In this document: in pieces, positions 32,565-45,013 of the stretch
Layout: every line of letters begins with the position of its first letter
Position numbering within the stretch: the stretch's first letter is position 1
NCBI GenBank assembly: GCA_048013815.1
Contig: CM106586.1
Location: 8,122,001 to 8,186,000 of the forward strand
Direction of reading: 5' to 3'
Source: Setoptus koraiensis
Taxonomy: Eukaryota > Arthropoda
Length of the DNA: 64,000 bases
Notes under the pieces: generated by a model
What the model was told of the DNA's origin: nothing
Seen by the model: the letters and a program-made list of their open reading frames with translations, nothing else
Databases searched by the model: none
Translations under genes and position numbers: made by a program

Positions 32565-35500
32565 ATGAATGCCTTTGTGGGGCAACTCGAGCTGGCGTTA
32601 GCGGTCGATCCCAACTTCATCATGAACATCATGAGCGGAAACGATATTGATTTTGAGGACGACGACGACACCACCAACAACAACAAGCCAACATCGTCCA
32701 GTAATTTACAAAGCGAGAATCCCTACAACAAGCTATTACCCTATGATATAAGCGCCGAGAGTTATCAACATCTCAATAGGATCAAGGCCAACATAGCCAA
32801 AGCCATTCAATGTGATCAATATACAATTTTTAGTTGGTTAGCCGAATTTGAACGTTATCTAGATTTGTATGGTTTGGCATTCAGCATGGAAGATCATTTA
32901 CATTTCATAAATTTATTTTATGAATTACTAGTTACCACAAACGATCTACAACTTATTGTTTACGTGTCAAAGTGTCTCACGTGGCTTCTCAGAAAACGCT
33001 ATCTAATAGACAGAGAACATTTAACGCTCCCTTGGCGACCTCTATACGATTTGTATGAGAGAAACATCTACAACAATCTAGAACCATTGGGACTAAAATA
33101 TTCACCAGAGAATCTCGAGGCCAGCCTCAGGGGAGTCATATGCCTGTCAAATCCATATTTTGCCTTAGAGGCAACACAAGAAATGTTAGACGAATGGCGT
33201 CCCATGTTGTGCCTATACGATTCAGCGTCACAAAAGGCCATTATTTACATGACATTGTTCTTGCCAACAACATTACCACCGCCATATCATCATAGAGGCT
33301 TCAAATTGTGGTTCGATCAAGTCATGCAAATATGGCTCAATTGTAGGCCATCGTTTAGAATGGACACCAGTTTCACTTCTCTATTGCATAGATTAAGCTA
33401 TGACTGTTTAGGTTACATAGATTGGGAACCATATATTGCCAGAATATTCACACACTTCAAATCATGTCTCAATTTAAATGGCATGTCATCATCTAGGCGT
33501 GGAGCTGATCGCTCAGACATACATCCAGGCATCTATTGGATTGTATGCATGTTGGGTGGGGGCAGTAGCTGTCAGAGGCACGTCTCAATGTTGTTCAAGG
33601 CTATTGAAAGCTTCTATCATCCGTCTAATACAGATAGACGATGGCAGGGTAGACTTCAACAATTCCTATATAAACTACCAGCTTGTTTTATTAGTCGGGT
33701 ATATCGTGAACGATATAAAAAACAAACATGGACAGGCACTGTTCCAAATTCGCACAAACTCACCGATAATGATATCACTGAATTTGTCCAAAGTATGGTA
33801 CCTATCGTACTTATATCAATGTTTAACCATTCTGGTCTTAGTTGTGCTGCCTCAGCCTTCAAAGATTTGGCCCTACTACGACCAGAATTAGTTATACCAC
33901 CCCTATTGGAACGACTCTATGGCTCATATGAGACTCTCACTGAACCACACAGGTTTGTGTCATCTATCAATTGTATGGCGGCTGTGGTGCCAGCACTGGT
34001 CAAACCATGCAAATATTATCCTGATGGACCATCTCATGTTGTACCATTGTTGCTCAACTCTTTGCCTGGAATTGATGCCAATGATATGAGAAAGACGCTG
34101 GCCGTCTTAAGATTCATTTCTACCTTGGCCTCATACATCGAATTAAAAGATTATACACATCTCGTGGACACTAATGAAAACTTAACAATCGAACAACAAG
34201 AGCTATGTTTGGCTACAAGTCAATTTGAGGATTTTGTTACGCAATTTCTAGACAAGTGCTTCGTGTTAATAGAAAACAGTGCATCGGCGACATTCTCTCA
34301 TTTGGACCAAGAAAATATACTTAAAAACAGAGAGGAAGGAATTATTGAAGCTGCTATTTGTTCTGTGACCCTAAGTATATTATCGCAAGCATCTCAAAAA
34401 ATACAGGATGCCGCACTGGACAAATTGTACTCTCATGTTTCAAGAAATCTTTTTAATACTAAGACTCAAGGCAAAGCTATAGCCAGCCTATGTCTAGCAT
34501 TCGCCAAGTCCAACCCCGTGCCTACTTTGGCAAAATTCGTACCACATTTTGGTCGGTTGATACTTACTCTCACTGATCATGACGATGTATTCACAGACGA
34601 TCCGCTCGATGACGAGTTATTGTTTAGTCTGCTTCTAATGTCAGAGATTGTCAGATGCTATAGTGATCATCTAATCGAGTATAAAGACCTACTTATTCAA
34701 GTTTTAAAAAGAGCACTGTCATTGACTGCCAAAGAAGGATATAAACAAGGTTGTGCGATTCTCAGGCATCTTTTAAGGGCTCTAACCAACATAGCTTGCC
34801 ATGATTGGAAGAATGTTGATCCCAAAGTTATTTCTGAGCAAAAATCTAGCAATCCATCATCTGATGACAAAGAGTGGCCTTTCAAAAACTGGGGCGCCAC
34901 TACACACCTGGACGATCTTACATTAGATTGGAATATACCTGGTCCACAAGCTCGTGAATTTGCAGTAGAGTTACTTGATACATTCATGGTGAGTGCAATC
35001 AACGATTTACTATCATGGGCAAACGGATCTAAAGAATTGAGGCAAAGAGAACAACATCTGCATATTGTCCTGAGCTGTTTGGTTGGTTCCGCTTCCGTCC
35101 TCCCTCCTATGGATTCCGAAAAAGTCAAGCTATGTATCTATGAAGTTCCGGCCGAACCGTTCGTTGTTAAGAACACCGGCACGGAGCCAATGCATCTATC
35201 TGACGGCACCAACGTAAGAAATTATTTGGTCGAGGCCATGAAAAAAGTTCTTCAACATGTGCTAGATGTAGCAGAGAATGACTTTCGAAGTTTGTATTTG
35301 ATTTGCGAAATTTTCAACAACGCCATGTCGTACTTTGGTTTCAGCGAATCAGAGTATCGACTTTCGTCACAGCGACTATTATCAATGAAGAAAGGATTGG
35401 ACAACAAACTTCTAGGCTCCAAGCGACACCTTAGATACATGCTTGTAGAAAGAGTCGTTCAGCAACATAGAGCAATGATTTTTAGCAGAGGATCACAACA

Positions 35501-38340
35501 CCTTACGCAATTACATCTTGACATCCTAGATATCATGTTCAAGCTTGCGACAGGGCATTACGTGGAAGTCAGGTCACTAGCGCAAGACACTATATTCTGT
35601 ATGGTTGACTGGTATTTCGAGGATATTGCCGAGAGAGTGATCGTGCCAAGAATTGTTGAGGAACTGGGCAAGCCAGAAATCGAGCATAATAAATTCAAAG
35701 GACTGCTATACCTATTAGGAAATAAGCGTTCGCATATTAATATTATGATTGATGTTACGTGGTCATCGCTCAAAGAGATCTGGCCAGCTATAGTTCAATC
35801 TCCTCATTCGGAGAAGCCTAGTGTAGTAGGATTGATAGATCGTCTTTGTTCATTAGTGCAGAAAAAATTCGATACACTAGCGATGTCATATGAATTTCAT
35901 GAACGAGTCAAGCTTTTGGCTGCAAGACTGTGGTCTCATATCGATTGCAGTCAAGTCAAGCCATTCAGCGACGAGGAAGCTTCCAAAGCACAAAAGGCAG
36001 CTTATGAAAGAGGCCAAAAATCAGTTGAGGATTATACGCAATTGGTGCTCAAACTTGTAAATTTGATCGAAAATCCAGCTTTACATTGGCACAGAAAAAT
36101 TATTGCCTTCAGTTTTCTTTCGCAATTAGTAAGGGATGATATAAAGATGCCATTACAAGCTTTAAAGTTATTCCTATCCAGTTTAATCAGCGAGAGGTTG
36201 TCTATTAGGAAGAAGTCAGTAGAATTGGTGGCAGGTCAGTTGAAATTGCACAAGAGAAAACATGCAAAATGCAGTATAGATCCTGGCATACTAGCATCTA
36301 ATGATAACTCATGGATGCAATACAAGTTAAATGATAAATTTTACACCAAGGAACAATGGGAATCTCTTGTATTTATTGATAAGCCACACATTGGTTTCCT
36401 TTGTTGGCCAAAACAATTAGACGTATATGACAAGAATAACCAGCTCGAGTTAAATCGCTCGCTTGATAAGATGAATGTTTTTGAGAGGACAATCTATGAT
36501 AAATTTCACGATGAACAATTTATTGAAAAACTAGTGGAATACTTCACTTTTGAGGACAGCAAAGGCTCGGATAGATTTGAAATCAAGCGATATCTAGTAT
36601 TTAAGGGATTATTCCGCAATTATGGACCGATAATGATTGAACCATTTAGAAAATATGTAATTGAATATACAAATAGCACTTGTGATCTAAAAGGAGAGTA
36701 CAAGCAAAGGTTTGCTATTGAATTTCTTGCCGGCCTAATACGGGGGGCGAAACACTGGCCTTATGAGATGCAGTTGCTGGTGAAAGAATTCACCGAGCCT
36801 ATTATTGAGGCAGTTCCATTGTCACAAGAAAATCGCACTGATTGGAACGTGTTTGTCGACCAAGTTTTTCGTGATAGAGACATTCGTCGCTTGGACTGGT
36901 TGTTATTCATCATCATCAAGAAGGCTATCTATGAATCTGAGCTGATGGACGTCACTCCATATATTCAATCAAGCAGACTATTACTCGCTAATACAGTTTT
37001 GTGTCAGTGCGAATGGCGTGCTGTGGATCAAGTTTTCACCGAAGTGATGAGTAGGTTGAGCATTCAAAGCAATCTCTTAGCTTATGCAAATGTGAGAACA
37101 CAACTAGCCTTCATATATGCTGTAATACTTTCATATGACAACCCAAACATACTTACGTCCATGAGTAATACTCTTAAAAATGGCCCTAGAGTTAAGCAAT
37201 TCATAGAATCTATCATGCCTCAATTAGCTATTCTGGAGAAAAATAGCAAGTCATCACCATCTGGCGATGGTGAACCTACCAATCACGTCCAACAAACTAT
37301 AAATATCACGACGAGCAGACAGGTAGAACTGCTCACGCGATTAGCTCGTGCTGGTCGCGCCGACACCGACACTATTGATAGATTGGCGCTCACCTTATCG
37401 ACAGGATTGGGATCTCCGGAAGAGTCAGAAGAGCGTAAAGATGCGAAGAAACTGCTCAAATTCGTGTGCTTGTGGATCCTCTACTATTCTTTTCGCACTC
37501 TGTGTCCGGTAGCCGCAGATATTTTCCTTTTACTTCCAGTATTATGTGACAGTGCTGGTGATAGTACCGATCAAGAGCTAGTCACGGAATCTAAAGTAGC
37601 CTTAACCTTGATCGGAACCATGACTTTGAGTCCCGAAGCGATCGATGAAGCCATTGAGAGTATCAGGAAGATTATTAGAGATCATTCGTGGCATGCTCGA
37701 TTCTCACTAGCCTCATTTTTGCGATTGATGGTTTCATCCAATCTATTTGTATTACTGAACAATCCAAAATGGATAGCCGACATACGAGATATAGTGCTTA
37801 ACTCACTGATCTGTGATGAAAGGGTTGAAGTTCGAGAAGCTACTGTGTCAACTCTAAGTGGACTTATTCATTGTAACTTTATCGCGATAGACGAAGCATT
37901 TTTGCGAGAATTCAAACAAAGAGCTAGTACGCCATTGATCAGGCATCAAAAGAAGCAAGGTGCTAGCACGTTTGACGCGGCCTCAATAGTCACTAGACAT
38001 TCTGGAATATTGGGTTTGTGCGCTTGTGTTGAAGCTCATCCATACACCGTACCTCACTATTTGCCAGAGATATTAATCTTCTTAAGTGACCATTTGTCCG
38101 ACCCGCAACCTATATCGGTAAGTGAAACTTCCTTCCTTCTTTGACCATTATCAATCCAAGCCACTGCTAATTTATACTAACAACTTGTACAATTATTCTT
38201 CACAGACTACCATCAAAAACTCTATGTCCCATTTTAGACGAACCCACCATGATAATTGGCAGAGTGATAAGAACAAATTTACCGATGATCAATTATGTAT
38301 ACTGGCCGATTTGCTTGTCTCTCCGAGCTACTATGCCTAA
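32565..38340 (+). CDS. PSME4: Proteasome activator PA200 / PSME4
   Basis: Giant HEAT-repeat ring that caps the 20S proteasome, acting in histone turnover and DNA repair. Exons 32565-38117 and 38206-38340 (88-nt GT-AG intron), 1895 residues against 1843 in human. It aligns along its whole length with human PA200: [81 protein letters not shown] and [15 protein letters not shown]. The last exon gives [18 protein letters not shown] and ends SPSYYA; the YYA end is the motif that docks into the proteasome alpha ring. I chose the ATG at 32565 because it is closest to the homologous start; the in-frame ATG at 32349 would add 72 residues without similarity. An acidic stretch follows the start. Confidence 0.95.
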
Positions 38341-39575
38341 CAAGAAGCCATATACCGGGTGGGAATTTGCCCATACTCTTGGCTGCAGTTCAAGAGGAAG
38401 CCGGAGCTCTTTTTACTTGTGTGTTTATTTAGTGAGGTCGAATGCACTATTGTAAAACAAATCAACGAGAAAAAAAAAACAAGAAGGAACAGTCGAAGGT
38501 TTCAACGAATTTGAACTTGGTACTAATAGCCTTTGTAAAATAAAAAACAATCAAATATTCGTCTGCCTGAGTCGTCTTATATTAATCACTCAGAGGACCA
38601 GAACTTTTCTTGGCACCTTTGTTTAACTTTGTTGACACTATCGCACTAGAAACAATTCGTTTCACAATAAAACTTTTACTATGATTCCCGAGAAGATAAT
38701 GTTCAACTCCGAAGAAAACTAATAATTCACAACGAAGTGACTGCATAGCTGATGAAAGGCAAACCAAAGACACCTCAATCAACGAGATTTCATTACATTG
38801 GTTTAATACATACGAAAGTATGTATAACACAATAGCAGCGGACGGTGGATAGACTGTAGTCGTCCATGGTAGGCTAGGAAATTCTACGTCAGGGAATATG
38901 ATATATTTGAGATGCAACAGGACATGTTGACGATGAACCAAACTTAGCCAGTTGATCTATGAAAAGACAATCGGAAAGCCGAGATCCATCGTTGATTCTA
39001 TGGCTATTCCTCGCATCTTGTCGCTTGCTGCACTCGCATCATGCGATTCGCATGTAATTATAATTGATTAGCTTGCCATTGATTGATAAACAGTGATTGT
39101 GCGATGATTATTTGGGTGTATCAAGGCACAAACGATAATAGATTTAATTAAACGCCAATAGGTTCACACGTGATCGTACGATTTGAAGGTGGAATGAGAC
39201 ACATTTGGTTAGGCGCGTATTTTATTTAAATTGTACCACAGTGCTAAATTCCCATAGAGCTCGAGATATTCTGCAAATACTGAGCATGCGTAATGTGAAA
39301 GTTAGCACATTTCAAGCTTTTCGCATTTGAGCGTCCTTCACTCAAATACTGTCAATGACACGCTAAAAGCATGTGTGCTGAAATTTATTATTTTGCATGT
39401 CCCCCTTGTATCGCGCATACACATATCGTATCGCCTAGACAGATATATCATATATGCACCATGCAACCACCACTAGCACCACCAACAACAACAGCCACAA
39501 CAATAATAGTAAAATCAACATGTTTATGCTAGACGACCCAATTACGGCTAACAAAACTAGCAGGCTCACCTCAAT
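38341..39575. other. Intergenic between PSME4 and PDP1
   Basis: A 119-codon minus-strand frame (38941-38582) begins with ATG and has hydrophobic stretches but resembles nothing I know, and no splice model improved it. A non-consensus poly-A site for PSME4 may lie near 38540. Otherwise nothing recognised. Confidence 0.5.
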
Positions 39576-41072
39576 ATGTTCATGTTAAACACTAGCATAA
39601 AATTGATCAAGGTAAGCACTGACATAACAAGGCGCCTAGTATCTTCGTTGACTCCGTTACAAATTACTCAGATATTAACGGCCAATGAGGTATCATTGAG
39701 CAAGGGTTTGCCACAAAAGATCAAATACATCGCCTGCAATCAACTAGCGTCTAACAATCCCATCGAGGATCGTGTCAGGGTGTCCTCTGTGCAAGTGCCC
39801 GGATCAAAGGAGCCATCGATAATCATAGGAGTGTTTGATGGTCACGGTGGCGGAACTACAGCTGATCTCATAAGCCAACGATTATTTGATTATATAGCGT
39901 TATCATTGCACCCAGAGCCCAGTAGCATCAAGATCTCATCATTATCATCCTTATCAAAAAGGAACCACAACAACAATGATCACGCTCTAGTAACTGATCT
40001 CTACTCCTTGCCGCCTATTGACACGGGCAACACGCGATTACTGGATTCATGGAGTTGCTTACAGGAATTTGCACACGATCTAGATCCCCATCGCATGGAC
40101 GTGGCCACTGGCTTGAAGAAATCGTTCAATCGTTGCGATCACGATCTGTCCATGGCAATACAACGGCATTTGCAAGACCCACAAACGCCTAGAAATGTTT
40201 TGCATTATTGTCTGTCGGCAGCTGTTAGCGGCTGTTGTGCCATTGTTATGATAATACACAATGGCATTGGTTATATTGCCTCATCGGGCGATTGTAGAGC
40301 TGTCATGGGATTGTTGCTAAACAACAACAGTGGTAAACAGCTCTCCAACACTACTATAGAACTCAATGATGAACACAATTGTGATAATATCAGTGAAATA
40401 AGACGTCTAGCTTCATCTCATCCAAAAACAGAACAGAACACTATCATAAGACACAACAGACTATTAGGCCAATTGATGCCATTCAGGGCATTTGGAGATT
40501 TCAATTATAAATGGCCCCTAGAAACAATTATGGCATGCGGTTTAACCAAGGCATACGGAAACAATATTGTGCCACATAATTACAAAACGCCACCATATTT
40601 AATAGTGGAGCCAGATGTTAGAGAATTTCCCGTCTCTAACAGTAAATGTGTTGATATTAATGTTGCTAAAGGTGGCCATCAGCATTATCATGACAATGTT
40701 CATGTTATAAGCGATGCAAAACACCAGAAAATTATAATTATCGCCAGTGATGGACTGTGGGAACAATTTGAAAGTTCGCGTGAGGTTGTTGATAATATTA
40801 CGATTCAGATGATACATCAACAAAATTTGGCTAATCAAATCAATGTTACTAATGATAATGCACTAAACGAAATTGATGAAAATTGTGCCACGCACCTACT
40901 AAGATCTGCCTTGAAGTCTAGTCCGTACCAGGAAAGCTCAATTGACTCGGACGAATTATTTAAAATGCACCACGCACGATTGGAATCATTTCTAACCTTA
41001 CCACAGACTGTTGTTAGGAATTTCCGCGATGATATATCGATTGTTGTTGTAAGATTGGATGACAATGTTTAA
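39576..41072 (+). CDS. PDP1: Pyruvate dehydrogenase phosphatase catalytic subunit (PP2C)
   Basis: Mitochondrial matrix PPM-family phosphatase that reactivates the pyruvate dehydrogenase complex. 498 residues in one exon. The N-terminus is basic and amphipathic, fitting an import signal, followed by LTPLQITQILTANE, which parallels human PDP1. PP2C motifs in order: NPIEDR (about 61-66), GVFDGHGG with the metal-binding Asp at 88, SSGDCRAVMG, the PDP-specific RLLGQLMPFRAFGDFNYKW, the YKTPPYLIVEPDV block, IIASDGLWE and RDDISIVVV. CATHLLRSAL near the end is also PDP-like. A His/Asn-rich insertion sits before IIIIASDGLW. The PDP1/PDP2 distinction is not certain. Confidence 0.92.
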   Translation: MFMLNTSIKLIKVSTDITRRLVSSLTPLQITQILTANEVSLSKGLPQKIKYIACNQLASNNPIEDRVRVSSVQVPGSKEPSIIIGVFDGHGGGTTADLISQRLFDYIALSLHPEPSSIKISSLSSLSKRNHNNNDHALVTDLYSLPPIDTGNTRLLDSWSCLQEFAHDLDPHRMDVATGLKKSFNRCDHDLSMAIQRHLQDPQTPRNVLHYCLSAAVSGCCAIVMIIHNGIGYIASSGDCRAVMGLLLNNNSGKQLSNTTIELNDEHNCDNISEIRRLASSHPKTEQNTIIRHNRLLGQLMPFRAFGDFNYKWPLETIMACGLTKAYGNNIVPHNYKTPPYLIVEPDVREFPVSNSKCVDINVAKGGHQHYHDNVHVISDAKHQKIIIIASDGLWEQFESSREVVDNITIQMIHQQNLANQINVTNDNALNEIDENCATHLLRSALKSSPYQESSIDSDELFKMHHARLESFLTLPQTVVRNFRDDISIVVVRLDDNV

Positions 41073-41929
41073 AATAATCTAGTCAGACACTCATTTCCAG
41101 GAAGGACACAAACACAAAATTGATAGAGAATCTACCTTAACAGACCAGGTTCTATCATGTCAAAATCACTGTTTTCGTGCGCCACGATATTTGGCTCTCT
41201 ATCGTTGCTATAAACTGTTCCTTCACCTCTACAGGTGATGCGGTAGCAGCGGCGATCTGATCAACAGAGTCCAGCCTGCAAAGAATTCTTATCCTCTCTT
41301 CGTCGCTGAGAATAGAACAACTTTTGACCTGCTGTATGAGCATATGTTTGCACATTGATTTCCTCGCTCGTCTCTCTTCGGCAGTCATGCTTCCTATGAA
41401 AATCATCCGAAGAAGAAGAATACTCACCATAAAGGGACACACATCTTCTGGAGGGAGCAGGCTACAAAACCACCGGCACTCTACCTACTGTCTATCGTCT
41501 CTATCTAAAGATAGATATTATAATCACCATTCAATTATGACAAAGATAGAGCCAAGAGTCGATGCTGAGTTGAGCTGACTAAGACGAGAAACGAATGAAA
41601 TCATAGTTTGAAAAATTAATCATAAAATAATGCGAAATTAATGAAACAATAATATGGAGCAAGCCCGACCATCATGATTTATCGCACATACAGGCCTTTA
41701 CTATTGTTAGAACTACTCGTGCAAACTAAACTAATAAATAGACTAGAAAATCAAGTACTGAAGTTGTAAAATCTATTATCTATACTTGAGACATTGTTTT
41801 CTCTTTGTCTGATAATGTCAACGTAGCAAATTCTCTCGGTGTGTCCATCATGCTGGGAATACTGATCGCCCATTGATTGATCGACCGAATTGTTATCAAA
41901 TCAACTATTTATTTATTAATATATTGTTG
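41073..41929. other. Intergenic between PDP1 and POMT2
   Basis: Apart from the small minus-strand frame at 41155-41388, nothing is recognised. The region includes the POMT2 promoter side. Confidence 0.5.
41155..41388 (-). CDS. Possible small protein, 77 residues, unknown
   Basis: Starts MTAEERRARKSMCKHM and is charged and helix-prone (SILSDEERIRILCRL, VEVKEQFIATIESQ). No family recognised. Just upstream a GTGAGT site and a TTTTCATAG acceptor would bound a 34-nt intron in the 5' leader, which is very short, so an unspliced longer frame starting at 41442 is the alternative. It would be divergent from POMT2 and tail-to-tail with PDP1. Support is limited to codon texture and position. Confidence 0.3.
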   Translation of the reverse strand: MTAEERRARKSMCKHMLIQQVKSCSILSDEERIRILCRLDSVDQIAAATASPVEVKEQFIATIESQISWRTKTVILT

Positions 41930-44407
41930 ATGATTTTTGACATCGTAACCATGGCCATCGCTACTAATAGAAAGTCAGGCAACAATAGAAAAGACAATAT
42001 GCCAAAAACTGACGCCAAGAAAAAAGAGGACACTCTCGACAGAAGGGATTACAAAACTAAACAATCACCGAGCAAATTGATACCCCTAAGTCTAAGTTAC
42101 TATCTTAACTTGAACGAGAGGCACATATTTATTGTCATAGTCCTGATAGGATTATCCACAAGATTTTACAATATTGATAAACCCGCTCACGTTTGCTGGG
42201 ATGAGACACACTTTGGAAAAATGGCCAGTTGGTATATAAATAGAACATTCTTCTTTGATGTCCATCCACCGTTAGGTAAAATGCTCATAGCACTCTCTGG
42301 TTACGCAACTGGCTACAACGGAAGTTTCCCGTATAGTAAACCAGGTGATGCCTACACCGATTATAGCCAATACTTGGGCATGAGAATATTTTGCGCGACA
42401 TTGGGCTTTATGATAATACCATTTACTTATTATTCAACGAAAAGTATAACGAAATCAGTATCGGCGGCCACAATATCGGCATTTCTGCTGGTGTTTGACA
42501 ACGGTATGATAACACTTAATAGATACATACTTTTAGATCCTCCATTGTTATTTTTCATATCCGGCTCCATACTAGGAATGAGCAAATTCTCTTTTGAATT
42601 ATCGGGCTCGAACAATCAAGAAACAAGCAACAACGCACAACAACGAACAGAATTCACTTTCAAATGGTTCTTTTGGTTATTTTGGACAGGTACATTCTTG
42701 GCTTGTTCCATCAGTGTTAAGTTTGTAGGATTATTTATAGTGCTACTAGTGGGCCTCAGGACAATATATGAATTGTGGATGATACTGGGCGAAGTTGACA
42801 AGCCGCTAATTAATTTCTTTTGGCACTTTTCAATTAGATCTGTGTCTCTAATTGTATGGCCAATTCTTTGTTACATGATTATATTTTGGACTCACTTAAA
42901 TTTATTGAACAGAAGCGGCAACGGCGACGGCTTCTATAGTTCAGCTTTCCAATCACAATTAATTGGCAACTCGTTATATAATGCCTCATGGCCAGCCCAT
43001 TTAGCCTATGGAGCCGTGGTGACCATCAAGAACAACAGAATTGGTGGTGCTTATCTCCATTCTCATTGGCACCTTTATCCTGAAGGTGTTGGAGCAAGAC
43101 AGCAACAAGTAACTAGTTATTCGCACAAAGACGCAAATAACAGGTGGATCATCAAGAAAAGTCATGGTCAATTGAAAGAGGGCGACGATGTTGAGTATGT
43201 GAAGAATGGTGACCTAATCAGACTGGAACACTTTGTGACACACAGAAACTTGCATGGCCATAAAGAGATGGCACCCATAACAAAGCGGCACTATCAGGTT
43301 ACTTGCTACGGAGAAAATGGATTGGGTGACGCAAATGATATCTGGCGTATCGAGGTTGATGAGAGTTCCCTTCTTACAAAAACCCTCTCATCCACTAAAG
43401 CGATGCACGGCAATAATGGCAGCGATAACGACAATCAACTGATCTATACTGTAAGAACCAGATTCAGATTAGTGCATGTACTCACAAATTGTGCTTTACA
43501 CTCTCATTCGAAACAACTTCCTAAATGGGCCTTTGAACAATTAGAGGTCACATGCAATCCTAGATTGTATGACAAGAATAACCTTTGGAATATTGAAGAT
43601 AATATCTATGCATCGTTGCCAAATGTAAGCTTCGAAGAATACGCACCGACGTTTCTCGAACGCTTTTTCGAGTCTCATTCTGTGATGTTCCAAGGCAACG
43701 CCGGCTTGAAGCCAAAAGAGGGTGAAGTTACGTCTAGACCATGGCAGTGGCCTATCAATTACAGGGGTCAATTCTTCTCTGCAAGTAACGGACAAAAGAT
43801 TTATCTATTGGGCAACCCAGCTATTTGGTGGCTCAATTTGATTGCAATACCCATCAGCTTAGTATTAATTATTGCGCTCACAATAAGAGATAAGAGACTC
43901 TCGGCGTTCAAATCGATATACGACGACGGCGAAGGTAAATCGAATGCAAAAAGGAAAAGAGATGCTCAACAAACTATACCAACCGACGAACAACACCAAT
44001 TTATTATAGATAAAAGGTACAAAGAGGCAAGCTTCTGGATGCTGTTAGGTTGGGCTCTACATTATTTGCCATTTTATTTTATGGGACGTATATTGTATTT
44101 TCATCACTACTTTCCGGCATTCATATTTAGTTGTATGTTGACTGCCACAACGTACGATTATATAATCAATCATGTATTAATACGCAAAGTGAGATGTCTA
44201 AGTTTTGTCACTAGCGATAGGCGTCTACTAGAGTTAACATTGATAGTATCCACCATCATCGTACACATATTCACATTTACATTGTTCTTGCCAATAACTT
44301 ACGGAACTAAAAAACATGAGAATGCAACTGATGAAATACGACAATCATCATGGAAAGAAGAGCTGGCATTATCATCATTAAAGTGGCTCGATAGCTGGGA
44401 ATTTTAG
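41930..44407 (+). CDS. POMT2: Protein O-mannosyltransferase 2
   Basis: ER membrane enzyme (GT39) that, with POMT1, transfers mannose from dolichol-phosphate to Ser/Thr of alpha-dystroglycan and other clients; the fly orthologue is twisted. One exon, 825 residues from the first ATG; ATG 41951 is a possible alternative. Multiple membrane segments flank the catalytic loop HVCWDETHFGKM (Asp-Glu pair), NRTFFFDVHPPLGKML and LLDPPLLFF. Three MIR repeats are in the lumen loop (LHSHWHLYPEG, RQQQVTSYSHKDANN, HYQVTCYGENG, LPKWAFEQLEVTC). C-terminal features: RPWQWPINYRG, LGNPAIWWLNL, YFHHYFPAF and the ending LKWLDSWEF, close to human LRWLDSWDF. The match to POMT2 is better than to POMT1. The partner gene is not in this window. 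Confidence 0.95.
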   Translation: MIFDIVTMAIATNRKSGNNRKDNMPKTDAKKKEDTLDRRDYKTKQSPSKLIPLSLSYYLNLNERHIFIVIVLIGLSTRFYNIDKPAHVCWDETHFGKMASWYINRTFFFDVHPPLGKMLIALSGYATGYNGSFPYSKPGDAYTDYSQYLGMRIFCATLGFMIIPFTYYSTKSITKSVSAATISAFLLVFDNGMITLNRYILLDPPLLFFISGSILGMSKFSFELSGSNNQETSNNAQQRTEFTFKWFFWLFWTGTFLACSISVKFVGLFIVLLVGLRTIYELWMILGEVDKPLINFFWHFSIRSVSLIVWPILCYMIIFWTHLNLLNRSGNGDGFYSSAFQSQLIGNSLYNASWPAHLAYGAVVTIKNNRIGGAYLHSHWHLYPEGVGARQQQVTSYSHKDANNRWIIKKSHGQLKEGDDVEYVKNGDLIRLEHFVTHRNLHGHKEMAPITKRHYQVTCYGENGLGDANDIWRIEVDESSLLTKTLSSTKAMHGNNGSDNDNQLIYTVRTRFRLVHVLTNCALHSHSKQLPKWAFEQLEVTCNPRLYDKNNLWNIEDNIYASLPNVSFEEYAPTFLERFFESHSVMFQGNAGLKPKEGEVTSRPWQWPINYRGQFFSASNGQKIYLLGNPAIWWLNLIAIPISLVLIIALTIRDKRLSAFKSIYDDGEGKSNAKRKRDAQQTIPTDEQHQFIIDKRYKEASFWMLLGWALHYLPFYFMGRILYFHHYFPAFIFSCMLTATTYDYIINHVLIRKVRCLSFVTSDRRLLELTLIVSTIIVHIFTFTLFLPITYGTKKHENATDEIRQSSWKEELALSSLKWLDSWEF

Positions 44408-45013
44408 AATGTTACATGTCGATCTCTTGCGAAAATTGGCTCTGATCAGATTGAACAGGATTGATGCGAGAGGCGATACGAGTGTTTTTTCAATAAAGAC
44501 TTCAAGATGGTCATTTGATTATGGTCACTAAAGAATTTGTTTAGTAATCGCTGTTTGCCCCTGTCGGCTTACATGATGAAAGGTGTGTATGTTTTCGGAT
44601 AAATGACCAATTTTATACTAAAAGAATCGATACACATGTGCTGGCGATCAAGATCATAACACTGTTTTTGTTTGCCTCTGTTTGGGTTTTCAGTTTGCAG
44701 CATTACATTGGAGGTTTCCTCTTTTGATCGAAGCGAAGTTTTGTGCGTTCTTTTTTGGAACACTGTGTATCGTCGACTTGATTTAAAACCAGGATCGAAC
44801 GTGCTGGCTCGTGCAAACACGGGCCAGATTAACTCGACATGATCTACATTACTAATATTAATATCGTACACCATTATAAATCGTTTATAGAATGGATATT
44901 TTTGTATCTATACTAGTCAGAAACTATCACGCCAAATAAATAAATAAATGAATGAAATTCCGCCCGGGTTCAGATTTTTCTGATAGCACCCAAGCGAAGT
45001 CTGACCGTTCCTC
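44408..45013. other. Intergenic between POMT2 and WDR74
   Basis: A minus-strand frame (44874-44569, 101 codons from ATG) would be divergent from WDR74. It reads as a polar protein without a recognisable domain. I leave it as a weak candidate only. Confidence 0.4.

Noticed and set aside
38582-38941. 119-codon minus-strand frame with hydrophobic stretches
   Set aside because: Begins with ATG, but splice alternatives lead to stops and nothing is recognisable; left uncalled.
44569-44874. 101-codon minus-strand frame divergent from WDR74
   Set aside because: Composition is plausible but no domain, signal peptide or splice support; kept only as a note in the intergenic entry.
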